Below are positions 11,152-22,112 of a stretch of 64,000 bases of DNA, in pieces. Below the pieces are notes generated by a model. It was not told where the DNA came from. It made no database searches and was given only the letters and a program-made list of their open reading frames with translations. The position numbers were made by a program, and so were the translations under genes. The stretch is from Monocercomonoides exilis (lineage: Eukaryota; Preaxostyla; Oxymonadida; Polymastigidae): NCBI GenBank assembly GCA_001643675.2, contig LSRY02000008.1, positions 1,800,001-1,864,000 on the forward strand. Reading direction: 5' to 3'. How positions within the stretch are numbered: position 1 is the first letter of the stretch; the number at the start of each line of letters is the position of its first letter.

Positions 11152-12420
11152 TTATGTATGCTGCACCAAAAACAGTTAGGAAATGAAATTGCCCTGATTT
11201 CATATTGTTGTCATTGCTGTGCACAAAAAGTTGCGATAAGCACAAATTTGAAATTCTTTTGTTTTTTATTGTATTTGCATGCAAAATGTTTGTTCATCAG
11301 TTTGATGTATTGAAAGCAGTCCAATTATTTTTGAATAATTCTTTTCAAAAAAGGAAACGTGTTTCCAGCTTATTTTCTGAATTCTGATGAACAATTTTTA
11401 TTTTTATTTTTATTTTATTTTTATTTTTTTATTTTTATTTTTTTATTTTTTTTTTTTTTTTTGAGTATTAGTAAATTTTAATAAATAAATATACAAACGT
11501 TCCCTAATTTGAAATCAAGAAAAACGAATATTTCAAAAAGAAAAAAAAGACATCAAACTGGAAATCAAAAATAATTTTTTCCCATGTGTTTGCTCATTTT
11601 TGAAACAAAACATCAAATCGGAATTTTAAATAGAAAATAATATGATGTCAAAAAGAATTTCTCATATGCAGAATGAATGTCTTTTCAAGAAAGAACGACA
11701 GTTAGATTAATTATTCTGTGGAAGATCCTTTTAATTTATAAAAAGTTGGAAAAAATGAAATATTGTTCTTCAAAATGATTCGATTTATAATTTCATTTCA
11801 TCCTTTTCTTGTGTTGTGCTTCATCTTATTCAATCATAGGAGTCTATTCCAATAAACAATATTAAATAAGACAATGCGATAATAAGCAATTTCCATTGTT
11901 TAATTACAATCTCGTGAAGGATATATGTTCTTGAATCATAATTCAAATTATGGGAAGACATCATTCATCATTGAAGATTGGCAAAGAAGAATCACCTGAA
12001 TTGAAATAAGTATTGAAATGAATTATCCACTTGAAAGCAATTGAAAATTAATCATTCATCAAAAAATATGGAAATGATAAAGCACACAAAAAAGTTCAAT
12101 TCAAAAGATTATTTGTAAGATTGTCATTTCTTTGATTATGACAATGGACCAAAATAATAAAAAACTTCTTTGAAACAAATGACAAATAAATCCACCTCGG
12201 CAGTGTGTTATTGAGTTTTTCCATGTTGAATATGTAGCAATGAAAGCAATTGAGACAAATTTAAATAATATCTGAACTTTCAAATTGAGATTATTTAAGT
12301 CTCTTATGATTTCTTTTGTATTAATAAAGGATTGAAATGTGAAAAAAAGTTGACAGAAAATGTTTTTGAAAAAGCAAATCAATTGATATTCATTTAAACT
12401 GATCAACTGAAGATTTCTGT
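11152..12420. other. AT-rich gap, no gene seen
   Basis: After the break of cassette 4 the family repeat ends. The stretch is strongly AT-rich, with T-tracts at 11398-11462 (TTTTTATTT units). I see no conserved reading frame and no RNA gene. It may include the 3' flank of the Merlin-type element that ends near 12421. Confidence 0.5.
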
Positions 12421-13390
12421 TTATTCATCAGAATAATTAGAAGCAACTTCTACGTCATCAATACCATACGAATCTTCTTCAATTTCAGCATCGTGCAACT
12501 CATGTTGAATGTCATCCGTATCAGAGATTTCATCATTTTCTGTCAGAACCAATTCATCATCCGCAGTAATAGGTCTTTCTTTTGGAACAAAATATTGCAT
12601 TTTTTTGTTAAATATCAACAAAATTTGAGTTTGAAATTCGTTTTAGAAGCCACATGCACAAGCAATTTGTTTTGAATGTTTTTCTAATACCTTGCAAAGG
12701 GAAAAAATGCTCTTCAATGACTCTATAACTCTTCAACTGCATTGGTGCAAGCACCTGTTTCTGGGTCTTTGTTGTTCCTTTTGTGGCAAACGATGATATT
12801 AACATATCCTTAATCTTTCAATCAATTGCAGCTTTTCCATTCTTCACGAATTATTGTCGTTCCTTGAAAAATTCTATCTTGAATTATCGGGATCAATGTT
12901 TCTTTTGTTCCGCTTGGAACGATGATAACGGGATATGTTCCAGCTCCTCCTCCTTCCTTGCTCTCAACTCCTCCAAAAATCCACAGCATGTCCTTCTTTC
13001 TTCCTCTTCCATATTTCCTTCACCTCCAAACATCCTCATTAATTTCGAAGAATTTTCAAGATCCTCATAATTTTGATATCATTTCATTCCATATTTGTGT
13101 GCAAACAACTCGAACAATGCTTATCCATAAACCTATTGTTGGACAAGAAACATCTGTCAGCAAATGAATCTGTTTCAATCCAATTCCAATCCAATAATAT
13201 AAAAGAATTAGTAGAACAATATAAATTGGAAGTTTCATTTTGGAAAAAATGGAATTTTGAAATATTGAGGTTTTTTTTCAATATGTTTGACGGCAAATGT
13301 GTTTGTATCCTTCTGTTTCTTCTTTTTCTTTCCTTTTATTTCTGCATATAGGGCAACCCTTTGCAGCATACTCTTGAAAACGTTGAAAAA
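12421..13390 (-). pseudogene. decayed Merlin (ISXO2/IS1595-like) transposase
   Basis: On the minus strand, separated by frameshifts and stops, the parts of an ISXO2-like DDE transposase appear in the right order. They are: a zinc ribbon (CPIC at about 13355, HIC at about 13290); the linker TSIFQNSIFSKMKLPIYIV; a helix-turn-helix-like region up to about 13075 (CPTIGLW); GRKKDMLWIFGGVE at about 12965; SGTKETLIPIIQDRIFQGTT then REEWKSCN at about 12835-12885; DPETGACTNAVEEL at about 12730; and an acidic C-terminal tail with stop at 12421. The aspartate expected in the '(D)EWK' motif is Glu here. In-frame stops follow ISKL, SCN and EEL. It is not functional. Known role of the family: cut-and-paste transposition with short terminal inverted repeats; I did not find the element's ends. 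Confidence 0.8.
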
Positions 13391-13800
13391 AACCAATTTC
13401 AAGTTTCTTTTTTATCAAAGAAGAACGCTCTCAATTGAAATATTGTTTGCTATTCTTTTCCTCCACAGATTTTGCCATTAAACACTTTTGATCATAAACT
13501 TTTTATTCAAACATTAATAACTTCATCAAAATTTATAAACTTCTTCAAAAGACCTTCCGATAACTATAAATTTATGAATTGTATCAATATGAAACGTTAA
13601 TGACTTTTCCTATTTTTTTGGTGCAAAATTGAAAGCTCCGATATTCATTCATTTTGTCGCAATTGATCATTCTATCAGTAATTCCTTTCATCCAACATGC
13701 ATGACTCGCCATTTAATTCTTCATGCTTTTTCCTGCAAACTTTGTCAAATTTGGTGGAACAATTGCATAATTTTGAAGTGCTTGAAACTTTATTTTTCCA
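13391..13800. other. AT-rich gap
   Basis: No gene, repeat or RNA recognised. It may be the 5' flank of the Merlin relic. Confidence 0.4.
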
Positions 13801-14072
13801 ATATATATATATGAGTTATTATTTTTTTTCAATAAATTTTTTTCTTTCAAAAATTTCGGTTCGAAAATTTTCCTTGAATATCAACAAAAGAACACTGAGA
13901 ATTGAAAAAGCTCATAGAAGACATCTTCATCTTTATTTGAGTGAAAACATTTGTTTCCAAAACAGTTGTGATAATTTTTCAATTCGAATACAAAATCTCT
14001 TCCCAATGACAAACAAGCTTAGAAAAATGAACACCCCGAAAAAAGTTATAATTTCAAAAATAATCACCATAT
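13801..14072. mobile_element. TIR-A element, copy A1 (non-autonomous)
   Basis: About 270 bp, alignable along its length to 21851-22112: shared are ATATCAACAAAAGAAC, AAAATCTCTTCCCA and GACAAACAA, and both end with CCCCGAAAAAAGTTATAATTTC. The 3' terminus AAAATAATCACCATATA is the inverted form of the family's start; the 5' terminus is degraded (TATGAGTTATTATTTT) and lies next to a (TA)n run. No ORF. It has the structure of a MITE. Confidence 0.7.
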
Positions 14073-15119
14073 ATTCGATCATTACAACGAACTTTTTGAA
14101 ATTGAAAATAGAAAAAAAAGACCTCTTTTAAATTTTTCTTGAATATATTGTGTGAAACTCACAACTTTTTGTGAGCTTGATCAAATCAAATTTCATTAAA
14201 AGGACGTTTTTGAAGAGAAAAAGGATTATTATTTCGATATTTTGGGAAAATTCATGAATGCAATTAAAGCCTGGGGATTAATTTTTTTCAATACATTTAT
14301 CAAGACAAACATCCAGAATGTCAAATTCACCATTTGAGTTTTGCTTAGTTGTTAGAAAAATGAAACTTACAGATATTGAATATGCAGCAGGTGCAACAAT
14401 AACTGGATAATTTTCATAAGCACAAGATGAGCAAACAATAAACTGACAAAGAAATTTTCTCGAACATTTTGATATTATGGAAAGAGTTAACACAATCTCA
14501 AATATGCACTTTTTGATGTTCATTTGAAAAAAAAGGTTGGATGTTGGAAAAGGGTTAAACACATGAAATGCATGGATTCAATCAACCATAATCCTTTTGT
14601 ATAACAAAGCTGTAGAAAAAGTGTAGAATTTGATGAGCATGAATGGAAAAGAAGATAATTCAAGATGAACAACAGGAAAAAGGAGATTCAGATATTTGGA
14701 AAAAATAGAAAAGGATCAGGAAGAATAAGAATAAATAAAAAATGACCCTTTTAAAATTGATGATATCAATGAAATCAAAATTTCAAAAGAAGATGAAACT
14801 TCAAGTGATGAGGTTGATGATGGGGAAAATTTGTCAAATTGGAGTGAAGACTAATTAATTTTGTTTTCAATTTTGTAATGACCAAAAAATAAATTCATTT
14901 TGTTGAATCAAATAAAAGAAAAAGAAAAAGAATAAGAATAAGAATAAGAAAAAGAAAAGAAAAAGAAATAAAATATAATATAATAAAACTAATTATTCAT
15001 TTTTTACAAGCAATTCACTATTAATAAAACATTCAAGCACAGAAATTATATTGTTTTCAATCAACACATCTTCATTTTTAACAAAAAGATTCAACTTCAA
15101 TATACTGCCGTCACGTCCG
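14073..15119. other. AT-rich gap with an acidic peptide fragment
   Basis: No complete gene. On the plus strand at about 14742-14855 a short open stretch encodes an acidic end (SSDEVDDGENLSNWSED, stop). It resembles in style the acidic tail of the Merlin relic and may be another transposase remnant; this is weak. A/G-rich simple sequence (AATAAGAATAAG, AAAGAAAAG) occupies 14920-14985. Confidence 0.4.
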
Positions 15120-15785
15120 CGATCACACCTTCCAATCCTTTCTCATCTTCATCTGCACATCAAAAACTCCCGTGCTGACCGACACACACAAGCCCAGCCA
15201 GATTGTTGTGTTCTGGATGACACTCCATGATTTCCGCCAGCTCCTTCAGGGATCCTTCTCTTTCTTTCGTCTATTCTATATTTTCTCTATTTTCTGAAAA
15301 ATAACAAAAATAACAATCAAAAAAATGTTTCAAACCCGAATATCATTGACACACCTCAAACTCAGCAAAGCCATTTCCTCTTCTGTTTGTGTCTCCTCGT
15401 TGTCTTCTCTCTTCAACAAAGCTTTCACAAGGCAAGACACACAAATCGAAAGCAATCCAGGCGGGTAGTTTTCACTCAGAGAAACATGGCATTCGCAAAG
15501 ATCAGTCACCTGCTTTTCCCTCTTTCTCTTCTTTCTTCTCAGTTTCATCAGCAAGCATTCCTATCAACTCTTCCGTTCAACTCGGAAAAAATGAAAGCGA
15601 CGATTAAGGATCCTCTTCATTATTTTATTACATCCACCAACCTTCAATATCACGACTGAATTTTCTGGTGAATATTTTCTTTTTCTCCATCTTTTTCTGC
15701 ATTCTGTTGAGCAGCTCTGCCTCGAAAACGGATTGAAATTCCTCTTCGTTCATCCACTCTATAACACCCAAGGGGTTTTCTGCTT
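15120..15785 (-). pseudogene. decayed member of an uncharacterised Leu-rich oxymonad family
   Basis: Minus strand, read from 15765 down: WMNEEEFQSVFEAELLNRM (about 15690-15755); a scrambled stretch with frameshifts; TDLCECHVSLSENYPPGLLS and ICVSCLVKALLKREDNEE then TEEEMALLSL (about 15365-15510); an AT-rich interruption of about 80 bp; and KELAEIMECHPEHNNLAGL then KGLEGVI (about 15120-15250). This order matches a large helical repeat protein family that I recall from Monocercomonoides gene models. I know of no function; the pattern is ARM/HEAT-like. At least two frameshifts and an in-frame TGA after HGSF show that it is broken. Confidence 0.65.
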
Positions 15786-16180
15786 CTGCCCATCCCCCGC
15801 GAAATCTTCAAGCCCACAAAACAATTATTCAACAAAAAAACAATCAAAGAAAAAAAGAAAGAAATGAAATTGACAAGAATTCCATTGAAACAATGTCTAC
15901 AGACCATAAACATCCATTTGTGCAAAACACAGCCTGCATTTTTGGAAATGCACTGCAGCCAGAAAGAATTGCCATTTCGCTTTTCGCATTGAACGAGCCC
16001 ACGCCTGAACAGAAGAAACAGGCAAATAAATACAATGTTATGCAATCACAAAAATAGCTGCGCTCGCGCCATCCTATTTACTGTTGGTATTTTTTGACTT
16101 GCATCCAGGAAGAAAAACAACGGTTTGTAACTTGAGTCTTTTTTGTAATGGATTCAATGATCATCAGATTTGAAAAAACG
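15786..16180. other. gap upstream of the Leu-rich relic
   Basis: A minus-strand frame stays open to 16045, but in another phase from the relic and without family resemblance. It may hold a decayed first exon. Nothing else is recognised. Confidence 0.35.
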
Positions 16181-16450
16181 GAATATTCCATCACAGAATG
16201 AGAAATCCGTGAGGGAGCATGACCTGTAGAGCTAGGAATATTATTTCCTGTGGAGGCAACAAGAAACGAGGCAATGCAATATTTTTGGAATTCTGCCTGA
16301 TGATTTTTGTCAATTTGATGAACAAGGGGAATGCAACAATTTCATCAATCACACAAAAAGACATAATGTATGTAATTTATATTGTTCTATATGTTGTGAA
16401 GATATTTCCATCTGTATCCTCTCCAAAGTGCAGGAATCCGAATTATTGTT
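16181..16450 (+). repeat. IR-1 repeat, partial third copy
   Basis: The segment with GTATGTAATTTATATTG, ATATGTTGTGAAGATATTTCC and GTATCCTCTCCAAAG matches IR-1 copy 1 at 606-665 and, inverted, the second copy near 44500-44562. Only this part of IR-1 is recognisable here. Confidence 0.55.
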
Positions 16451-17450
16451 GAAATGGCCAATCTCCGCTTTGGAAAGCAATACGATGAGAACGGAGCAGA
16501 TTATTATATAGGCATTGGGAAATAAATGAAGTTACGGAAGATATATGATTTTCATGATTTTTATTTGGTGCAAGAGATGAAAACAAATTCAACTGATGTT
16601 TTGTTGAATGAAGATTTATGGATGGAATTCTGTGAAGGACAAAATCTGCACAAAACTATGTAGAATTTTGATCCTAAGGCAAAGGAGAAACTTTTTGGGG
16701 CAAGGAAAGTGGCTGGCAAATAAAAGGAAGGATATTAATCACAAAAAAAAGGCAATAAATCAACGAAAAAAAGGAGAGCCCCAAAATATCAGTTTTATTT
16801 AGAAGGTTTTCCTGTTTCTCGGACTGTGCCAGGCAGACATGGAAGGCTGCGAAATTCTATTTGTGATTCCGCTTTTGCTTCAAAAGAGTGGAGAAACGCC
16901 AACTACGAGACATCCAATTATCGTATATTAGCTTGCAGTCGAACAACATTCTGTCCAACCACATTTGAATTTCATTCTTCGAAGAGGCAGCCATTTTGAG
17001 CAAGCAAGGCGATTATCATTCGAAGTTTGCTTTCTTCGAAGCCACAGCCAATGAAAGAGAATATGATGGTTTTTGTTTTCGTCGTTTGTTTTTCAACAAA
17101 GCTGTTGTTTCGCTCAGCTTCTATGTTTGTGCATGGTCCTTTGAATTTTGTGGCTCAGTTGCTGAAGATGGCATTACAATTCACGTTGCAATTCACATTG
17201 CGATCTGAACACACGACCCATGTCAAATGAGTGCCAACTTCTTTTTCATTTTTTATTTTTTTTTATCCTCCTTTTTTTACCTCTTTCTTCCTCAACAACG
17301 TTGCTGAAGAACAGCAAAAATCATTTTGGTTTTATTTCAGCTGCTTTCATCTTCGTCTTCTGCAACCTCCTTGATTTTTGAATGACATATCTGTTGCAAT
17401 GGATGAAGTGCCGTACCCTCCAAAACACTGAAACACGAACATTCCTGTCT
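16451..17450. other. gap, no gene seen
   Basis: Moderately AT-rich and less repetitive than its surroundings. Several short frames are open on the plus strand (for example 16996-17208) but show no recognisable motif, and I would not call them genes. Confidence 0.4.
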
Positions 17451-17451
17451 T

Positions 17452-17880
17452 TTTCTTCATCTCCATCTTCTTCATCTCCATCTTCTTCATCTCCATCTTC
17501 TTCATCTCCATCTTCTTCATCTCCATCTTCTTCATCTCCATCTTCTTCATCTCCATCTTCTTCATCTCCATCTTCTTCATCTCCATCTTCTTCATCTCCA
17601 TCTTCTTCATCTCCATCTTCTTCATCTCCATCTTCTTCATCTCCATCTTCTTCATCTCCATCTTCTTCATCTCCATCTTCTTCATCTCCATCTTCTTCAT
17701 CTCCATCTTCTTCATCTCCATCTTCTTCATCTCCATCTTCTTCATCTCCATCTTCTTCATCTCCATCTTCTTCATCTCCATCTTCTTCATCTCCATCTTC
17801 TTCATCTCCATCTTCTTCATCTCCATCTTCTTCATCTCCATCTTCTTCATCTCCATCTTCTTCATCTCCATCTTCTTCAC
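17452..17880. repeat. 15-bp minisatellite, about 28 units
   Basis: The unit CATCTCCATCTTCTT repeats about 28 times with almost no variation. Because 15 is a multiple of three it keeps several frames open: Ser/Pro (SSSPS) on the plus strand and (GDEED)n or (KKMEM)n on the minus strand. A minus-strand frame of 196 codons (17321-17911) encodes the acidic version with a basic C-terminus; I see no conserved domain and regard coding as unproven. The homogeneity suggests recent slippage or unequal exchange. Confidence 0.9.
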
Positions 17881-17930
17881 CATCATTTTCTTCTTCTTTG
17901 CCTTCATTCACTCATATCCCTCAGCCCTAG

Positions 17931-19106
17931 CAACAGTTTTCACTTTCTCCACATTTTTCTGTATTTTTCTGTATTTCTCCGAAACCTTTTCGATTTCTTC
18001 TCCTCAGTTGTCTCCTTCTTCTATTTTTTATTCGAATAATTTCCCTTCGCAGAATCCTAAATAGTCAGCTTCGCTGATATTTTCATCATCTTCATCTTCT
18101 TCTTTTTCATCAAAGATAATTTCATCGTTGTCAACTTCTATTTCAGCAACTTTGTTTTGTTCATCTTCCTTTCCATTTCTTTCTTTTCTTTCTTTTTTTG
18201 AAGAAAGAGGTAGTTTGAGATGTTAGAATTATTCGAATGGAAGCGAAACGGAGGACTAAAGAAGAATGATTTGTGGGGTTGAAGAGAAGATATATCATTA
18301 GTTGTGAGATTGGGAGCGGAGACAGAGAAGGGGAGTTTGATTGGCAGAAGGGAGTAATATTTTGAGAAGAAGAAGGAATGTGCGAAGGCTGGTCGATATG
18401 AAATGGATTGGTTTGTCATTTATTTATTTATTTATTTATTAATTTTTATAATAATATTTCAATTTTTTTTTTGAAAACATTTGGATTATTGAAAGAATGT
18501 TCAACGACAAGGAATGGACAAGGAATATGGTTTGAGGGGATATTGGATGCATTAAAAGAAATCGGGATATAATAATTGGAGGGCGTTTGGTGGAGTGAGC
18601 GGGCGCAAAATATAAATGAAAGGAAAAGAGAAGAAGATATATTTTTATTTGAAGGTTTTGGAAGGCATATCGGGAGAATCTTGTTAAAAGCCGAAAATGA
18701 GATCAAGGAATTGATGATACAGCAGAAGAAGAAATTTGGCAAAAAGTCGAGAAGAAGAAGCGGAAGATGGTGAAAAGAAAATGGTACGGGGCTTTTCATA
18801 TTTATTATTGAAAATTTTTTAACAATTTTATATTTTTGTATATTTTTTTTTTAATTTTTTGTTTTATTGAATTTTTTTAAATGATAGCAGGGGCTTTTGC
18901 GTGAATATTCAAAAGCGATGGAAGTGAATGGAATAAGGTTAGGAGCAAAAGATGGAAACAAAAGGAAAAGGAATACCGGGAAAGCAGACGATGAAGAAGG
19001 GGCAGAAGAGATAGAAAAATGTGCACAGCCATATTGGGTTATTTTGCGATATTTTTCTAAGAGGGGAAAGGAAGAGAAGGAGGCAAAAAAGGAAGCATTT
19101 CAGTGA
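17931..19106 (+). other. spacer upstream of cassette 5
   Basis: Same repeated spacer type as at 45750-46520, with which 18600-18770 is almost identical. Intron-like features: a GTTTGT start at 18411 without a matching AG end, and a complete GTACGG...AGCAG block at 18784-18890. A frame from 18897 (MREYSKAM) runs to a TGA at 19104-19106, directly in phase with the cassette. Confidence 0.5.
18784..18890 (+). other. intron-like block upstream of cassette 5
   Basis: 107 bp, GTACGGGGC start, T-rich, ends ATGATAGCAG followed by GGGCTTTTGCG. It aligns with 2258-2332. Confidence 0.4.
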
Positions 19107-20795
19107 GTGAGTCAAACTCCATTCCTCTCAACTCCCTCGATGCCATTTGCTTCTCTCTCCAAATTATCATTTTTCAACATCTCAACATCAAATGAGGCAT
19201 ATTCACCTTCTACCACTTCCTCATCCCAAACATCAAGTTTTATGAATAGTTGCTCATTTTCGTCTGTTTGTGACGTATATGATGGCGGAATTGTTCCTTC
19301 TTTGAACAGTCCATTGGCCTCTTTGACTGTCTCAAACACCTCATTCATTGGATGCTGCCGGACAAGGAATGTTGTTTGTGAAGGAACTTCAGATGGAAAG
19401 TTGAATCCAGGGAGGCAAAACATTACTGACAATGGAGCTAATTCATTCACTTGGTGCGAGTGGTACGGATCGACAACAACAGGAACAAACAATGATTATA
19501 CTGATGTGGATTCAAACGGAGGAGCAATCTGTATGTACAATCTGAGAAATGGAGAGCTTTCTGTTTCTCATTGCTCGTTTAATAATTGCGATGCTCACTG
19601 GTGTGGAGGAGGAATCATGTGTCATACAATCAAATCAGTCATTTCGGAAAATAACTTTTTCAATTCGTGCACCGCTCGGTACAGTTATGGAGGAGGATTA
19701 TACTCTTATTCGATCTCGGCATGTGCTCGGATCAGTGGATGCGAATTCCAGAATTGCAAAGCAAACAGTCAAGGCGGAGGTTTGAAACTTGAAAGTTTTC
19801 AGGTTTCAGGAACAGGATGCATTGAAGCAGAAAATGAAGGAGGAGAGAGTGCATGTGTGTTTGACTGCTGCTTCACATCATGCTCTCTTACAAATTCATA
19901 TGGTGGAGGTATGTATTGCTACAATGTTCCTAATCAATTCAAAATGAGGAGCGTTCAGTTTATCTCCTGTACAGCTTTGTCACAAGGTGGGGGAATGAGA
20001 TTGGAGCCAAATCGAGCAACAGGGCCAGTTGATGGGTGCTATTGTTATTTCCTATTTTTTCATGAGTGCAAGTGCTCAGCCAATCCTCCCAGTGGTCATG
20101 ATGTATTTTATGTTGATAAATACGATGTTTTCTTGAATGAGGGGAATCCGTTTTGCGAAAGCTATTCCACCAACAGCGATGATAGAAGAGTGTGCTATGT
20201 GTTTAACTTCTCGAATGCTGGTGTCTGGACATATGACCAAACATCAAAAAAGGATTGGTTGAAAGATAAAACGTTATACGTTTCAATGAATGGAAATGAT
20301 GAATATGAGCTGTGTGGGGCAAATACAACATTTGCATGTACAACAGTGAAGAAGGCGTTTGAGATGTGTGAAATACAGATTAGCTTGACAATCACACTGA
20401 TGGACGGGAATCACACAAGCGAGGCAACAACAATTGAGATTGGAGAAAAGAAGATTTCAGTTATTGGGAAAGGCAAAGATAAAAGTTTGATTGGAACAGG
20501 GGCACTTTCATCGGTAGGAATTCTATTCAGTGTTTCGACAGGACACCTTGGTTTATTGCACATGAAGGTTGATTGCAACTCAACAGCAGATTTTTCTTCG
20601 CCGAGTGTGGTTGTGGTGTCTGATGGGGGTGGGTCACTCTCATTGGAGGATGTTGTGATCACAACGAGTAAAACTGGAGGCTATGTGATGTCTTCGTCAG
20701 TGTTTGTGGTGGTGCTGTCACAACTGTCGATGGTTGGTGTGGAGATCAAAGACACGAATATTACACGGCTGCAGTTTTGTGAAACAGAATTGTGA
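19107..20795 (+). CDS. cassette 5: beta-helix surface protein, longest copy
   Basis: 562 codons from a GTG; the first ATG is at residue 12, and the preceding codon is a TGA in the same phase. Order: family start (LSFFNIS), rungs GGAICM, GGGIMC, GGGLYS, GGGLKL, GGGMYC and GGGMRL, then the second module (LYVSMNGND, CG, TTVKKAFEMC, IGEKKISVIGKGK). Unlike other copies it continues about 110 residues into the second beta-helix (FSVSTGHLGLLHM, GGGSLSLEDVVITTS) before TGA after FCETEL. It still lacks a membrane anchor and signal peptide. The 3' end from 20417 lies in the palindrome arm and is shared with cassette 8. 19648-19824 is also shared with cassette 8. It could be expressed as a soluble fragment or be a pseudogene. 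Confidence 0.7.
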   Translation: MSQTPFLSTPSMPFASLSKLSFFNISTSNEAYSPSTTSSSQTSSFMNSCSFSSVCDVYDGGIVPSLNSPLASLTVSNTSFIGCCRTRNVVCEGTSDGKLNPGRQNITDNGANSFTWCEWYGSTTTGTNNDYTDVDSNGGAICMYNLRNGELSVSHCSFNNCDAHWCGGGIMCHTIKSVISENNFFNSCTARYSYGGGLYSYSISACARISGCEFQNCKANSQGGGLKLESFQVSGTGCIEAENEGGESACVFDCCFTSCSLTNSYGGGMYCYNVPNQFKMRSVQFISCTALSQGGGMRLEPNRATGPVDGCYCYFLFFHECKCSANPPSGHDVFYVDKYDVFLNEGNPFCESYSTNSDDRRVCYVFNFSNAGVWTYDQTSKKDWLKDKTLYVSMNGNDEYELCGANTTFACTTVKKAFEMCEIQISLTITLMDGNHTSEATTIEIGEKKISVIGKGKDKSLIGTGALSSVGILFSVSTGHLGLLHMKVDCNSTADFSSPSVVVVSDGGGSLSLEDVVITTSKTGGYVMSSSVFVVVLSQLSMVGVEIKDTNITRLQFCETEL

Positions 20796-21572
20796 GGATT
20801 GTGGGGAAGAGAAAGTGTTCCGTGGGGTGAGAGAGGGAATGAAAAGAAAAGATAAAGCGAACAATGAAAGCTGAGTCACACGAAATGGAGAGTGTTTTGA
20901 GATGAATATTCTGGGGAGAGATTTATTGAAGTGGCTGAAAAGGTTCTTTGAGATGACGAAATATATTTTGCTATTTTTAATTTTCGAGAGGAGAGTGGAA
21001 GTTGCTTTGAGATTTTGTATCAGAAGATTTTTGGTTTTGTCAATTCTTTACAAATGGTCAGGAAAACAAAAAAAATTTTTTTATCAAAAGGATTTTTGAT
21101 TTTTCATTGAATCAAAAAGCATTTGGAAAAGATCCACAATAATCATTGTTTTGGGGCTTTAAGTGCGTTTTAATGATTTTTCGATTTTTCATTCATTAAT
21201 TTTTTAATTTTTAATAAAATGAGTGAGCTGTGAGATTTGCCTTTTTGGAATGCAATCAATAAACAGTAATTATCAGAAAACGTGCAAATTGATGAAAGCG
21301 ATGGAGAAAAGAGAAAAATTGTCAAAACTCAAGAAACGCGAAAAAAACGAGTTTTGTCATTCAAAGAAATAAATCGTTGTCAAAAACACTTCGGTTCTTA
21401 AAAAAAGACAATTATTATTAATACACTGATTTAGCAATTCTCTGTGAAATAATTATTAAGTGGATGTATTTCTTTTTTTTTAATCATTTCTTTTCTCTGA
21501 GCGTGGATCACATCTTTTATCTTTTCTTTCTGAGTGTGACAATAATATATGACAAATGAAAGATAATATAAA
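20796..21572. other. gap downstream of cassette 5
   Basis: Unrelated to the DNA that follows other cassettes and AT-rich. No gene or RNA recognised. Mirrored at 38994-39768. Confidence 0.5.
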
Positions 21573-21835
21573 TGTGTGTGCGTTATCCTTTTTGAAAAGT
21601 CGCAAATGTTTAATATCAGGGTTATATAAAATTTTGACCTTTTTGATAATTTTTGGTGATAAATCCATCAGACTTTATCACTTTGCAAATTAGAATAAAA
21701 CAATCGATATGAAGCGAGAATATGTGAATTGTGGAAAATCTTGATTGATTTTTTTGCAAAAATTGATCAAACAAGGAACATTCTCATTTGTCCTGGATAT
21801 TTAACATATGCAATTTTTCAAAAAGAATAACTCAT
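21573..21835. mobile_element. TIR-B element, copy B1
   Basis: About 260 bp with long imperfect terminal inverted repeats: 5' GTGTGCGTTATCCTTTTTGAAAAG, then ATGTTTAATATC; 3' end, read inverted, TATGAGTTATTCTTTTTGAAAA, then ATGTTAAATATCC. About 36 of 45 positions match by eye. No ORF. It is MITE-like and is followed by (TA)n and a TIR-A element. Confidence 0.65.
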
Positions 21836-21850
21836 ATATATATATATATA

Positions 21851-22112
21851 TATGGGTGATTATTATTGAAATCATATTATTTCATACAAAAATTTCGAAT
21901 CGAAAATAAAACTTCAATATCAACAAAAGAACGCTGAAGAGTGAAAAGGCCTATAAAAAACAACAACATCTTTATTTGAACAAAAAGATTTATTTATTAA
22001 ACAATTGTGAAAAATTCACAAATTGCAGACAAAATCTCTTCCCAGTGACAAACAACCTTTAAAAAATGAACACCCCGAAAAAAGTTATAATTTCAAAAAT
22101 AATATCCCATAT
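21851..22112. mobile_element. TIR-A element, copy A2
   Basis: Starts TATGGGTGATTATTATTG and ends TCAAAAATAATATCCCATA, which is the inverted form. The internal part aligns with A1 at 13801-14072. It is separated from B1 only by an alternating (AT) run of about 20 bp. No coding capacity. Confidence 0.75.

Noticed and set aside
17321-17911. Minus-strand ORF with (GDEED)n repeats as a gene
   Set aside because: The opening is explained by a repeat unit of 15 bp that keeps several frames open on both strands; the unique ends show no motif.
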